The position numbers and the translations under genes are program-made. DNA of 64,000 nt from Variovorax sp. YR216 (GTDB lineage: Bacteria; Pseudomonadota; Gammaproteobacteria; Burkholderiales; Burkholderiaceae_C): positions 124,001 to 188,000 of the forward strand of contig NZ_FNRO01000006.1 of NCBI RefSeq assembly GCF_900107745.1. The letters are read 5' to 3'. Shown piece by piece: positions 16,949 through 26,003 of this stretch (positions are counted from its first letter, which is position 1; each line of letters starts with the position of its first letter). The notes beneath the pieces were generated by a model. It searched no databases, had not been told where the DNA came from, and saw only the letters and a program-made list of their open reading frames with translations.

Positions 16949-18145
16949 ATGTCAACCATCCGCTGCCTCCGAACCTACCGGGTGCCGGACAGGCCCAGCC
17001 TGATCTGGCTCGAACTCGAGACGAGCGACGGCCTCGTCGGCCTTGGCGAAACCTTCCGCGGCGCGGTGTCGGTCGAGACCTGCCTGCACGACGAGCTCGC
17101 GCCCTGGCTGCTGGGGCGCGACGCGCGGCATATCGAAGGCATTTCGCGCCACCTGCTCACGCCGTACGTGGGCTACAACGGCTCGGGCGTGGAAGTGCGC
17201 TCGGCCAGCGCGATCGACATTGCCCTGTGGGACCTCGCCGGCCAGCGGCAGGGCGTGCCGATCCACGAGGCGCTCGGGGGCGCGGCGCGCGAGAGCGTGC
17301 CGGTCTACAACACCTGCGCGGGCTATGCCTACAACACGAACGGCAGGCGTCGCGACATCGGTGACGAGGACAGGCCCCAGGGCCCCTACGACGACCAGGT
17401 CGCCTTCATGCACGACGCCGGCGAACTCGCGCGCAGCCTGCTCGACGAGGGTTACAAGGCCATGAAGATCTGGCCGTTCGACATCTACGCGCCCAAGAGC
17501 GGCGGCCACCTCATCAGCCTGCCCGATCTCGAAAAGGGCCTGGCGCCGTTCCGCAAGATCCGCGAGGCGGTCGGCAACCGGATCGAGGTGATGTGCGAGC
17601 TGCACAGCCTCTTCGGCGGCCACTCGGCCCTGCGCATCTGCCAGGCGCTGGAGGACTACGACGTGTTCTGGGTCGAGGACCCGCTGTGCAAGATGGACGA
17701 TTACGTCGCGCTCGCCGACCTGCGGCGCCGCACGCGCGTGCCGGTGTGCGGCAGCGAGACGCTGGGCGGCCTGCGCCCTTTCCGCGACCTGCTGGCCAAC
17801 GATGCCCTCGACGTGGTGATGCTGGACCTCGCGTGGTGCGGCGGCTTCAGCGAAGGGCGCAAGATCGCGGCGCTGGCGCAGGCCTACAACCGGCCGCTGG
17901 CGCCGCACGACTGCACCGGCCCGGTCACGCTGATGGCCGGCCTGCAGATGGCGCTGCATGCGCCGACGGCGATCTACCAGGAGGTGGTCCGCGCCACGCT
18001 GGCCACCTGGTATCGCGACATCGTCACCGACCTGCCGGTGATCCGCGACGGCATGGCGCAGCCCACCGTGGCCGCCGGGCTGGGCACGCGTCTCGCGGAC
18101 AGCTTCAAGCGGCGGCCCGATCTCATCGTTCGCGAAAGCCGCTAG
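16949..18145 (+). CDS. Enolase-superfamily (mandelate racemase/muconate lactonizing type) acid-sugar dehydratase-like protein
   Basis: 398 residues. N-terminal capping domain, then a TIM barrel with the lysine-bearing strand YKAMKIWPFD, metal-binding acidic residues in VMCELHS, FWVEDPL and VCGSETLGG, and a late His in LAPHDCTGPV. This pattern is of the MR subgroup, where enzymes abstract the proton next to a carboxylate, most often dehydrating sugar acids. Followed after 2 bp by a 2-hydroxyacid dehydrogenase and then a Bug receptor, so the set probably imports and degrades a hydroxy or sugar acid. The substrate is unknown. Confidence 0.88.
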   Translation: MSTIRCLRTYRVPDRPSLIWLELETSDGLVGLGETFRGAVSVETCLHDELAPWLLGRDARHIEGISRHLLTPYVGYNGSGVEVRSASAIDIALWDLAGQRQGVPIHEALGGAARESVPVYNTCAGYAYNTNGRRRDIGDEDRPQGPYDDQVAFMHDAGELARSLLDEGYKAMKIWPFDIYAPKSGGHLISLPDLEKGLAPFRKIREAVGNRIEVMCELHSLFGGHSALRICQALEDYDVFWVEDPLCKMDDYVALADLRRRTRVPVCGSETLGGLRPFRDLLANDALDVVMLDLAWCGGFSEGRKIAALAQAYNRPLAPHDCTGPVTLMAGLQMALHAPTAIYQEVVRATLATWYRDIVTDLPVIRDGMAQPTVAAGLGTRLADSFKRRPDLIVRESR

Positions 18146-18147
18146 CC

Positions 18148-19107
18148 ATGCATATCCAGATCGTCGGGCTCCATGCGCCCAACGCGCCGCGCTTGCGCGA
18201 ACTCCTCGGCCCAGGGCACGAGGTCGAAGCGTTGCAGGCCTTTCCCGAAGCAGGCGCGATCCAGTCGGACGTCGTCATCAGCAACAGCATCAGCGCCGAG
18301 GAAGCGGCCCGCCTGCGCTGCCGGCTGGTCCATGTGCCCGGCGCCGGATCGGAGCAGATCGCCTGCCGATCGCTGCCTGCCGGCACGACGGTGTGCAACG
18401 TGCACGGCCACGAAGTGCCGATCGCGGAGTTCACGCTCCACGCCATCCTGGAGCACGGCCTGCAACTCTGGCAGTACCCGTCGCGCCTGGACGCCGACGC
18501 CTGGGCGACGGCCTACGCCAACCGGCCGCAGCATGAAGAGGCGCACGGCAAGACGCTTGCGATCGTGGGCTTCGGCCACATCGGACAGGAGATCGCGCGC
18601 CGCGCGCGGGCCCTGGGCATGCACTTGATCGCCGTGACGCGCAGCGGCCGGCCGGGCCCGGCGGAACTGGCCGACGAGTTCGTCGCCGTGTCGGCGCTGG
18701 ACGATGTGCTGCCCCGCACCCGGTTCCTCGTGATCTGCTGTCCGCTCGACGACAGCACCCGGGGCCTGGTCGGCGCACGCCAGCTCGCGCTGCTGCCCGC
18801 GGAGGCCCTGCTGGTGAATGTGGCGCGCGCCGAGGTGGTCGACGAGCAGGCGCTGTACGAAGCCCTGCGCGACCAGCGCCTCGCACGGGCGGTGCTCGAC
18901 GTCTGGTACCAGTACCCGAAGAAGGGCCAGCCGCCCGTGAACCCTTCGCGCTGGCCGCTGCACGCGCTGCCCAATGTCCGCGCCACGCCCCACATCTCGG
19001 CCCTGACGCCGGCGCTGCTCGACCGGCGCTACCGGTTCATGGCCGACAACATCCTCCGGCTGCAACAGGGGCAGCCGCTGCGGAACGTCATCTACCAGGC
19101 GACCTGA
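18148..19107 (+). CDS. D-2-hydroxyacid dehydrogenase family protein
   Basis: 319 residues. The Rossmann segment LAIVGFGHIGQEIARRA binds NAD(P)H; the catalytic Arg is in VNVARAEVVDEQAL and the His in ATPHISALT. The place where the catalytic Glu normally lies (DVFEPEP) reads DVWYQYP, so the standard Arg-Glu-His triad is incomplete; I recall a subfamily with this motif, so it may be a lineage trait. The ATG is 2 bp after the enolase-family stop, so the two are translated together. Likely role: reduction or oxidation of a keto/hydroxy acid in the same pathway. Confidence 0.87.
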   Translation: MHIQIVGLHAPNAPRLRELLGPGHEVEALQAFPEAGAIQSDVVISNSISAEEAARLRCRLVHVPGAGSEQIACRSLPAGTTVCNVHGHEVPIAEFTLHAILEHGLQLWQYPSRLDADAWATAYANRPQHEEAHGKTLAIVGFGHIGQEIARRARALGMHLIAVTRSGRPGPAELADEFVAVSALDDVLPRTRFLVICCPLDDSTRGLVGARQLALLPAEALLVNVARAEVVDEQALYEALRDQRLARAVLDVWYQYPKKGQPPVNPSRWPLHALPNVRATPHISALTPALLDRRYRFMADNILRLQQGQPLRNVIYQAT

Positions 19108-19151
19108 TCGCGCACGGCTTCCTTCGCGTCCACACATCCACGGAGACATCC

Positions 19152-20171
19152 ATGAAAGCAGAGATTTCCACCACCCCGCCCGTCCCCGCCATGGCCCGGC
19201 GCGCGCTGCTCGGCATGGCCGCCGTGGCGATGCTGGCGGGTGCGTCCCTGCCGGTCCATGCGCAGGACGCGGCGGCGAACTACCCCAACAAGATGATCCG
19301 GATCATCGTGCCCAACCCGCCGGGCGGCACCTCCGACGTGCTGGGGCGCCTGCTCGGCAAGGAGCTGGGCGACGCGTTCAAGCAGACGGTCATCGTGGAG
19401 AACAAGGCCGGCGGCAACGGCCACATCGGCGCGGCGTTCGTGGCCAAGTCCGCGCCCGACGGCTACACCCTGCTGCTGCTCGACATGAGCGTGCTGACCA
19501 TCGGCCCGAGCGTGGTGCCGCAGCTCACCTACAACCCGGAGAAGGACCTCGCGCCGATCGCGATCCCGGCCTATTCGCCGCACCTGCTGGTGGTGCGCAA
19601 GGACCTGCCGGTGAAGAACATCGACGAGCTGGCCGCCTACGCGAAGAAGAGCGGCAAGCCCGTCAGCTTCGGCACGCCGCTGGCGTCCATCAGCCAGCTG
19701 GCCGGCATCCTGCTCGCGCAGAACCGGGGCTTCGAGTTCAACGTGATCGGCTACAAGGGCGGCTCGCAGGCCCTGGCCGATCTCGCCGGCGGCCAGATCG
19801 ACAGCGCCATGGCGAGCGTGGTCGCCACCAACCCGCTGGTGCAGGGCGGCAAGGTCAAGGCGATCGCGGTCACCAGCGCCAAGCCGTTCGCGGCGACGCC
19901 GGGTGTGCCGACCGTGGCATCGCAGATCCCCGATTTCGTCACCGGCTCGTGGCAGGGACTGCTGGCGCCCGCCAACACGCCGCCGGCCGTGCTCGACAAG
20001 CTGCAGACGGCCGTTGCGCGTATCGTGGCGCAGCCCGAGTTCGCCAGGCATCTGCAGGAGCTCGGCTCCGAGCCGTCGCCGATGACCCGACAGCAGATCG
20101 CCGAATGGATGCGCGCCGAATCCCAGCGCTGGGGCAAGGTGGTCAAGGACAACAACATCAAGGCGGAGTAG
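19152..20171 (+). CDS. Bug-family tripartite tricarboxylate transporter receptor
   Basis: 339 residues; ATG at 19152 follows GGAGACATCC. N-terminal export signal (~1-38, with ARRALLG before the hydrophobic core, a weak Tat-like pattern) ending VHAQ. Bug motifs: IIVPNPPGGTSDVLGR, NKAGGNGHIGAAFVAK, APDGYTLLL, GYKGGSQALADLAGGQID and GLLAPANTPP. Third gene of the GntR-controlled set, 44 bp after the dehydrogenase. It probably binds the acid that this cluster degrades; no TctAB membrane genes are near. Confidence 0.9.
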   Translation: MKAEISTTPPVPAMARRALLGMAAVAMLAGASLPVHAQDAAANYPNKMIRIIVPNPPGGTSDVLGRLLGKELGDAFKQTVIVENKAGGNGHIGAAFVAKSAPDGYTLLLLDMSVLTIGPSVVPQLTYNPEKDLAPIAIPAYSPHLLVVRKDLPVKNIDELAAYAKKSGKPVSFGTPLASISQLAGILLAQNRGFEFNVIGYKGGSQALADLAGGQIDSAMASVVATNPLVQGGKVKAIAVTSAKPFAATPGVPTVASQIPDFVTGSWQGLLAPANTPPAVLDKLQTAVARIVAQPEFARHLQELGSEPSPMTRQQIAEWMRAESQRWGKVVKDNNIKAE

Positions 20172-20189
20172 GGAAGAGCGCGTGCGCCG

Positions 20190-20840
20190 TCACAGGCCGG
20201 CGAAGGCGCGACGCACGAGCAGCACCGCGAGAGCGGTCATGGTCAGGCCCACGAGCGCGTCCAGCGCCTGCCAGGCCCTCGGCCGCGCGAACCAGGGCGC
20301 GAGCCAGCGCGCGCCGTAGCCGAGCAGCCCGAACCAGCACAGGCTCGCCGCGCTCGCGCCCGCCACGAACCAGCCCCGCAGCGCCGCGGGCTGCTGAGCG
20401 CCGATGCTGCCGACGAGCAGCACGGTGTCGAGGTACACATGCGGGTTGAGCAGCGTGAAGCCCGCCGCCTGCGCCAGTACGGCGGCACGGCCCGGATTCG
20501 CCGTTCCCTCCGCCGCGTGCAGGCTGTTCGCGCGGCGCGCGCGCCGCAGCGCCTGGACGCCGTAGGCCGCGAGGAAGGCTGCGCCGGCCAGCGCGAGCAC
20601 CCGTGCCAGGCCGGGGCGATCCCCGAGCGCATGCGCCACGCCCAGCACGCCTGCCGCGATCAGGACGCCATCCGCCACCGCGCAGAACAGCACCACGCCG
20701 CCCACGTGCTCGCGGCGCAGACCCTGACGCAGCACGAAGGCGTTCTGCGCACCGATCGCGACGATGAGCCCGAACGAGAGGGCCAGTCCCTGGATGAAGA
20801 CGGGAAAGGCGAGGGAAGCGTTGGCCAGGAGCATGGGCAT
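20190..20840 (-). CDS. argO: LysE/ArgO-family basic amino acid exporter
   Basis: 216 residues with about six membrane segments. N-terminal GLALSFGLIVAIGAQNAFVLRQGL is the LysE family signature and FTLLNPHVYLDTVLLVG is the second conserved block. Such carriers export arginine or lysine across the inner membrane when these reach high levels. Divergent from an ArgP-type LysR regulator (73-bp gap), the standard arrangement for argO/argP and lysE/lysG. Arginine against lysine preference cannot be read from the sequence. Confidence 0.88.
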   Translation of the reverse strand: MPMLLANASLAFPVFIQGLALSFGLIVAIGAQNAFVLRQGLRREHVGGVVLFCAVADGVLIAAGVLGVAHALGDRPGLARVLALAGAAFLAAYGVQALRRARRANSLHAAEGTANPGRAAVLAQAAGFTLLNPHVYLDTVLLVGSIGAQQPAALRGWFVAGASAASLCWFGLLGYGARWLAPWFARPRAWQALDALVGLTMTALAVLLVRRAFAGL

Positions 20841-20885
20841 GTGCCGAGCTTGCCTGCGCGATGGGCTGAAGACAAACTATCTCTG

Positions 20886-20900
20886 CTAATCCAGATTTAG
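20886..20900. promoter_or_regulatory. Candidate ArgP/LysG binding site
   Basis: CTAATCCAGATTTAG is an interrupted dyad (CTAA...TTAG) that contains an exact T-N11-A LysR core (20887-20899). It lies between argO and argP, 14 bp before the argP start. Suggested operator for control of export by ArgP. Confidence 0.45.
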
Positions 20901-20913
20901 AGAAACTGATCCG

Positions 20914-21810
20914 ATGCTCGACTATTCGGCACTCTCCGCGCTGGCCGCCGTGATCCGTGAAGGCAGCTTCGATCGCGCGGCGCGCGCGCTGCACGTCACG
21001 CCCTCGGCCATCTCGCAACGCATCCGCCTGCTCGAGGAGCGCGTGGGCTGCGCGCTGGTCGTGCGTGGGCAACCTTGCACGGCCACCGAGACCGGCCGGC
21101 GCTTGTGCCAGCACGTGGACCGGGTCCGCCTGCTCGAGCAGACACTGGAGGGCGCGCTGCCGGCGCTTGCGCCCGCGGGCGTCGCGCGGGTCCCGCTGCC
21201 TGTCGCAGTGAACGCCGACAGCCTCGCGACCTGGTTCGCGCCGGCGGTGGCCGCGTTCGCGGCGGAGGCGCCGGTGCTCATGGAAATCGCCGTGGACGAC
21301 CAGGACCACACCGCCGAGTGGCTCCGCAGCGGCGCGGTGCTCGCCGCGGTGACCGGCACCGCGCGGCCGGCCGCAGGCTGCGACAGCCGGCCGCTTGGCG
21401 TGATGCGCTACGTCGCGGCGGCCAGTCCGGCTTTCGTGGCGCGGCATTTCCCGCGGGGCGTCGGGGCGCGCAGTCTGGCGGCCGCGCCCAGCCTGGTGTT
21501 CAACCGCAAGGACGCACTGCAGGCGCGCTGGGCGCGGCGCCTGTGCCATCGGCATGTCGAGCTGCCGCGGCACGCGCTGCCGTCCTCGCACGCCTTCGTC
21601 GCGGCGTCCCTGGCCGGCATGGGCTGGGGGCTGCATCCGCTGGTGCTGGTCGCAGCGCATCTTCGCGACGGGTCGCTGGTCGAACTGGTGCCCGACACGC
21701 CGCTGGACGTGCCCCTGCATTGGCAGCAGGCGCGCGCGGCCTCGGGCCTGCTCGACGGCCTGACCCGCCAGCTCGTCGCCGCCGCGCGGAAGGCGCTGCT
21801 GCCGGCCTGA
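20914..21810 (+). CDS. argP: LysR-family regulator ArgP/LysG type
   Basis: 298 residues, the size of ArgP. N-terminal helix-turn-helix SFDRAARALHVTPSAISQRI with LLEERVGCALVVR fits the ArgP/LysG group (RALHVTPSAVSQRI-like). Starts at the ATG at 20914. ArgP senses lysine or arginine and activates the exporter gene next to it; the divergent argO homologue supports this. Confidence 0.88.
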   Translation: MLDYSALSALAAVIREGSFDRAARALHVTPSAISQRIRLLEERVGCALVVRGQPCTATETGRRLCQHVDRVRLLEQTLEGALPALAPAGVARVPLPVAVNADSLATWFAPAVAAFAAEAPVLMEIAVDDQDHTAEWLRSGAVLAAVTGTARPAAGCDSRPLGVMRYVAAASPAFVARHFPRGVGARSLAAAPSLVFNRKDALQARWARRLCHRHVELPRHALPSSHAFVAASLAGMGWGLHPLVLVAAHLRDGSLVELVPDTPLDVPLHWQQARAASGLLDGLTRQLVAAARKALLPA

Positions 21811-21815
21811 GCGGT

Positions 21816-23114
21816 CTACGCGCCGTGTACCCGCGCACCTGGCGCGATGGTCGGCGGCGCCGAGTTCAGCGTCTCGATCGCAAAGCCGGCCGCGGCCTTG
21901 TAGCGTGCCATGAAGGCATCGCGCTCGGCCGCCGGGATGACCTTCTCGATGTCGTCGAACACGCCGCCGCAGCGTTCGTCCACCAGCCCGAGGATGCCGA
22001 ACGGGCCGGCGCCGCGATTGCGCAGCACCAGCGCCGAGATGTCCTCACAGAGCTTCGCGTCGTACGCATCGAGCGCCGCGGGCGTGACGCCGTGAGCCAG
22101 CATCGACGCACCGAGCACGCGCGCGTCGACGATGGCCTGGCTCGCACCGTTGGAGCCCACGGGATACATCACATGCGCCGCGTCGCCGAGCAGCGCAACG
22201 CGGCCGTCCACCCAGGTGGGCACCGGGTCGCGGTCGATCATCGGGTATTCGAAGACCTCCTTGGCGCCGCGCAGCATCGCGGGCACGTCGAGCCAGTCGT
22301 AGTTCCAGCCTTCGAAGTGGCCGATGAAGTCGTCCACCGAGACGCGGCGGTTCCAGTCGCCCTGCGTCCAGCCTTCGGAGTTGTCGACCGTGATCTCGGC
22401 GATCCAGTTGATGGTCGCCAGGCCTGTCGCCGGATCGGGCGGCGAGATCGGATAGAGCACCACGCGATGCCGCAGCGAGCCGACGCCGACGAACGAAGCG
22501 CCGCTGCGGATCGGCACCCCCGGCGTCGTGCCGCGCCACAGGATCGCGCCGCCCCACTGGATCGGGGGCTGCGCGGGGTGCATCTGCGCGCGCACTGCCG
22601 AATGCAGGCCGTCGGCCGCCACCAGCAGCCGGCCTTCGGCTTCGATGCGCCGGCCGTCGCGTGTTTCGACGAATGCGGTCACGCCGTTCCCGTCGTTGCG
22701 ATAGCCGGTGACCCGATGGCCGACCCGGACCGCATCGGGGCCGAGACGTTCGAGCGCGGTGCGGTAAAGCAGCATCTGCAACTGCCCGCGGTGCACCGAG
22801 TACTGCGGCCAGCAATAGCCCGCAAGCAGGCCGCGCGGCTCCGAATAGATGTCGTTGCCGTTGCGCCCGACCAGCGCCCATTCGCGCGCCTGGATGCCGA
22901 TGCGGTCGAGCGCGCGGTCGTCGATGCCGAGGTCGTACAGCTCGCGCACCGCGTTGGGCTGCAGGTTGATGCCTACGCCCAGCGGCTGCAGTTCGGGAAC
23001 GGCCTCGAAGACGACGCAGGGCACGCCGATCTGATGCAGGGTGAGCGCGAGGGCGATGCCCCCGATGCCGCCGCCGGCGATCAGCACCGGACGGGAATCG
23101 ATCGAATGAGTCAT
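21816..23114 (-). CDS. FAD-dependent monooxygenase (salicylate hydroxylase-like)
   Basis: 432 residues. FAD-binding IAGGGIGGIALALTLHQIG at the N terminus, an internal LLVAADGLHSAVR (the DG motif that binds NAD(P)H and FAD) and GDAAHVMYPVGSNGASQAI near the C terminus, the three signatures of class A flavoprotein hydroxylases. The ATG at 23114 overlaps the stop of the upstream 471-residue gene by 4 bp; a longer frame upstream is only the shadow of that gene. The natural substrate is not evident, but an aromatic or enol-type compound is usual. Confidence 0.9.
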   Translation of the reverse strand: MTHSIDSRPVLIAGGGIGGIALALTLHQIGVPCVVFEAVPELQPLGVGINLQPNAVRELYDLGIDDRALDRIGIQAREWALVGRNGNDIYSEPRGLLAGYCWPQYSVHRGQLQMLLYRTALERLGPDAVRVGHRVTGYRNDGNGVTAFVETRDGRRIEAEGRLLVAADGLHSAVRAQMHPAQPPIQWGGAILWRGTTPGVPIRSGASFVGVGSLRHRVVLYPISPPDPATGLATINWIAEITVDNSEGWTQGDWNRRVSVDDFIGHFEGWNYDWLDVPAMLRGAKEVFEYPMIDRDPVPTWVDGRVALLGDAAHVMYPVGSNGASQAIVDARVLGASMLAHGVTPAALDAYDAKLCEDISALVLRNRGAGPFGILGLVDERCGGVFDDIEKVIPAAERDAFMARYKAAAGFAIETLNSAPPTIAPGARVHGA

Positions 23115-24526
23115 GGCGCGGATTGTCGGGGAAGCACCATTCCGGCCTGCGCGACGGTGGCGAGGAGATCGCCCGTGTACAGCATCGCCTCCCGCGCGCG
23201 GCGCGCCGTGTCGTACTGGTTCAGCGTCGCGCGCAGCCGCGACTCGTGCGGCAGCGCGTTCCAGACGGCCGTCAGGCTGGCGTGCAGCGGCGCGGCGCCA
23301 TCGGCGAGCGCGCGGGCAAATTCCAGGCTGGCGGGTTCCGAGAGCAACACGGCCTTGGCCGCCGCGCCGAGCAGCGTGGGGCGCGATTCCGTCGGTGCCG
23401 GGCAGAGGTAGATCACCGGTTCCGGCAGCGACGGACCGATCGGCGCCAGCGCGCGCAGGGAACGACCGCGCAGCCGCACGGCGCCATCGAGCGAGGCGAA
23501 GGCAAAGGACGCATCGCCGTCCGCCTGTGCAAGCCGCGCGAGCCCGCGCAGCAGGCGCGGCATGTCGGAGGTGACGGCGGCCGGCGCAGCCTTCACTTCG
23601 GCCAGCAGGACGATGTCGCAGAGGCCGCCGCCGATGCTTCTCACGAGGGCCGCGTCCCACTCTTCCTTGGACCGGTCGCCGCCGCCGGACAGCACGCGCG
23701 GCGTGAGCAGGCTGCGCAGGACGCGGTACGTGCCGCGCTCATCGCCTTCCAGGTCGTTCAGGAACGTGGCCACCTGCCGGAGCGCCTCGGCCGCCGCGTG
23801 CTCGGCCTGCGCGCCCTCGCGCGCCGCGGCGCGGCCCTGGCCCCGCGCGACGTCGCTCCCCGCCGGTGGCACGCGCCGGGCGCGCAGCGCGCGATAGCGC
23901 CGGACCGGTTCCAGCGCCGTCATCGCTTCCGCGTGGATGCGTCGCTGCAGCGCGGGATGCGTGGCGAGATCGTGCAGAAGGGCGTGCAGCGCCGCGTCGT
24001 TTCCGATCAACGGGGCGCCGAGGGATCCGGCCTCCGAGGCGAGCGTGCGCCATTCGCCGGCCGCGGCCAGCGCATGCAGGTGCGACAGGTTGTCACGCCG
24101 CGCGCCTTCCGGCATGTCGCGCAGCTTGCCTGGGTGCGCGAAGGCATCGACCGCCGCACGCACCGACCGGGCGTCGGCGGCTGCGGAGCTCTCGATCTGC
24201 ACCCAGTCGCGAACCTGCGCGTCGCGCGAGTACAGCACCTGCGCCTGGAAGACCGGGTCGCCGCCGTCGGGCGTCATCGCGCGGTGGATCAGTGCGGCCA
24301 GCGCGGCGGTGAAGGCATCGCCCAGCGCGGCAGGCGTCGGCGTGCCGCGTTCCGCGGCGGCACGCGCCGACTCGATGGCGAACGCGAGCGTGGCCTCGGT
24401 GCCCGCGGCGACGGCCGCATCGAGGCCCGGCGGCAGCGGCGGCGACCGGTATCGCCGCGGCACCGTGCGCAGCAGATCGCGCAGCGCAGCCTGGGGCCGG
24501 TCGTCCGATGCCGGGAACGTTTGCAC
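23111..24526 (-). CDS. Unrecognised protein, 471 residues
   Basis: The start is a GTG at 24526, chosen for AAGGAGA 5 bases before it. The protein is Ala- and Arg-rich and looks soluble: no signal peptide, no membrane segment. Segments such as GGDRSKEEWDAALVRSIGG, CDIVLLAEVKAAP and PVIYLCPAPTESRPTLLGAA suggest a folded, conserved protein, but I do not recognise a family. It overlaps the FAD monooxygenase by 4 bp and must be co-translated with it, so a joint role is likely. Confidence 0.65.
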   Translation of the reverse strand: MQTFPASDDRPQAALRDLLRTVPRRYRSPPLPPGLDAAVAAGTEATLAFAIESARAAAERGTPTPAALGDAFTAALAALIHRAMTPDGGDPVFQAQVLYSRDAQVRDWVQIESSAAADARSVRAAVDAFAHPGKLRDMPEGARRDNLSHLHALAAAGEWRTLASEAGSLGAPLIGNDAALHALLHDLATHPALQRRIHAEAMTALEPVRRYRALRARRVPPAGSDVARGQGRAAAREGAQAEHAAAEALRQVATFLNDLEGDERGTYRVLRSLLTPRVLSGGGDRSKEEWDAALVRSIGGGLCDIVLLAEVKAAPAAVTSDMPRLLRGLARLAQADGDASFAFASLDGAVRLRGRSLRALAPIGPSLPEPVIYLCPAPTESRPTLLGAAAKAVLLSEPASLEFARALADGAAPLHASLTAVWNALPHESRLRATLNQYDTARRAREAMLYTGDLLATVAQAGMVLPRQSAP

Positions 24527-24755
24527 AAGAGTCTCCTTCCCCGCGGCGCATGGGCTGCGGGAGCGTTGCATTTTCGCTGCGTGGGCAGCGCGGCGCATGC
24601 AAGAAAAACGTATTCAAACGAAGGTTGGCCGTCGGATATTGACCACGGCTTGGGACGAAATCGGAGGTCTTTTCCCTGTTGCGCGGCTGTCGCCAGCGGG
24701 GCACGCGTACCATCCCCCGACCAGGAGCAATTCGATAGTGAAAAGAGGGAGCGAG

Positions 24756-25304
24756 ATGCCGGCGTTCGATCATGTGGAATGGTCGGAACGTATCGCGGCA
24801 GTCACCGCCGAGGCCTACGGGGTCGACGGTATTTCAGCCATCGAACGTTCGATCGGCGGCCTGTTGCGCATCGTGCGCGAGCAGATTGACCTCGAAGTGG
24901 TCTTCGTCGGCGAGTTCGCCTTTGGCCGGCGGATCTTCCGTCACGTCGCTGCCAGGGACGACGACGCGATCATCGAAGTCGGCCAGTCGCACGAGATCGA
25001 CAAGACCATCTGCCAGCGCATCGTCGACGGCCGCATGCCCAACGTCATGGAAAGCGTCGCGCGGGTGCGTATGCAATACGGCCTGCCGCCGGAGTACGGC
25101 GTGCTCGGAGCGCACATCGGCGTGCCGGTGCGCTTCGCCGATGGCGGCCTCTATGGCGTGCTGTGCGGATTCAGCCTCGAAGCGCGCGACCATCTCGGCG
25201 ATCGCGACGTCAAGCGCATGGAAATGGCAGCCAATGCGGCGGCCCGGCTGATCGCGCAGGCGCGCGGCCTCGATGTCGACCAGGCGGCGGAAGCGCTGAA
25301 CTGA
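24756..25304 (+). CDS. GAF-domain protein
   Basis: 182 residues. One GAF-type sensory domain fills most of the protein: LRIVREQIDLEVVFVGEFAFGRRIFRHV (first strands), AHIGVPVRFADGGLYGVLCGFS (core strands) and an ending helix. There is no output domain, so it would act as a free ligand or light sensor, or through a partner. ATG at 24756 follows AAGAGGGAGCG; a GTG at 24738 is possible. It is divergent from the 471-residue gene and precedes the storage/stress island. Confidence 0.75.
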   Translation: MPAFDHVEWSERIAAVTAEAYGVDGISAIERSIGGLLRIVREQIDLEVVFVGEFAFGRRIFRHVAARDDDAIIEVGQSHEIDKTICQRIVDGRMPNVMESVARVRMQYGLPPEYGVLGAHIGVPVRFADGGLYGVLCGFSLEARDHLGDRDVKRMEMAANAAARLIAQARGLDVDQAAEALN

Positions 25305-26003
25305 CGCTGGCCGCTCAGGCGGGCTCGCCCGCTGGTGGTGGCAGGGGCACTCGGGTCTCGAACTTCGAGCAGTTCAGCAACGCTCGGATAGGGATGCCTC
25401 CGTCTGTTTCGTCACTATGTGCGACAGCGCACAGAGGACAGCTGCGCCTTTGCTCTATCGTGGACTTTACGAACAGCGTTCCGAGAAGTCCGCGTGGAAT
25501 TGAAGTGATGCGTCGCGCCAGCCCGGGTGCGCCAAGCAGGAAATGAGTTCGCAGCGCTTGGCGAGGCACGAAAGTCGCGCGCTTTCATTGACGATTGGGA
25601 CATGAATCGCGGCGAGGGCAGCTCACCGTTCATCGACCCATAGCGCAGGGCGTGGCATCGCTGCAGTGAAAGCAGCTTGGAACGAGCGATAGCGCCGCCG
25701 GGCCACTCGCCGGCGAAGGATTCGTCCAGGCCTCACAAGACCGCCTGCTACGTGCGGTGCCACGTCGAGCATCGGCATCGGCCTGTCTGGCCTCTCGGCA
25801 TTTGGAATCCGCTTCGACACAAGCCTCTGCAAGCGGGTGACGAAGAGGCCCCAGGCGCTGAGATGGTCTCCGAGGTGTTTCGGTGAAGGTTTGGATCCTG
25901 TGATGCCGAGCGTCGGCTGCGACGGCGTCTGCGCCTCTTGCTATTCGCGCAAAGAGCGTTCCTATTTTGAACGATGACTTCTTATTGATCACCGGAGAAG
26001 AAA
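25305..26003. other. 700-bp region without a supported gene, holding a perfect palindrome
   Basis: Several short frames exist but none has convincing protein character. The only clear structure is the palindrome at 25418-25433 followed by a weak -10-like TCTATCG at 25454. The end of the region carries the ribosome site (CCGGAGAAGAAA) of the glycosyltransferase. The region may hold a decayed gene or a small RNA. Confidence 0.45.
25418..25433. promoter_or_regulatory. Island palindrome site A (TGTGCG-ACAG-CGCACA)
   Basis: Perfect 6-bp arms around a 4-base spacer. It has the same form as the site at 33847 and related ones at 29690, 30487, 32396 and 34664. No gene starts within 500 bp on the plus strand, so its target is unclear. 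Confidence 0.55.

Noticed and set aside
21075-23411. 778-codon plus-strand frame
   Set aside because: Out-of-frame continuation of argP and antisense to the FAD monooxygenase; no protein family character.
21816-23660. Longer start for the FAD monooxygenase
   Set aside because: The extra 182 codons overlap the 471-residue gene out of frame; the ATG at 23114 directly begins the FAD-binding strand.
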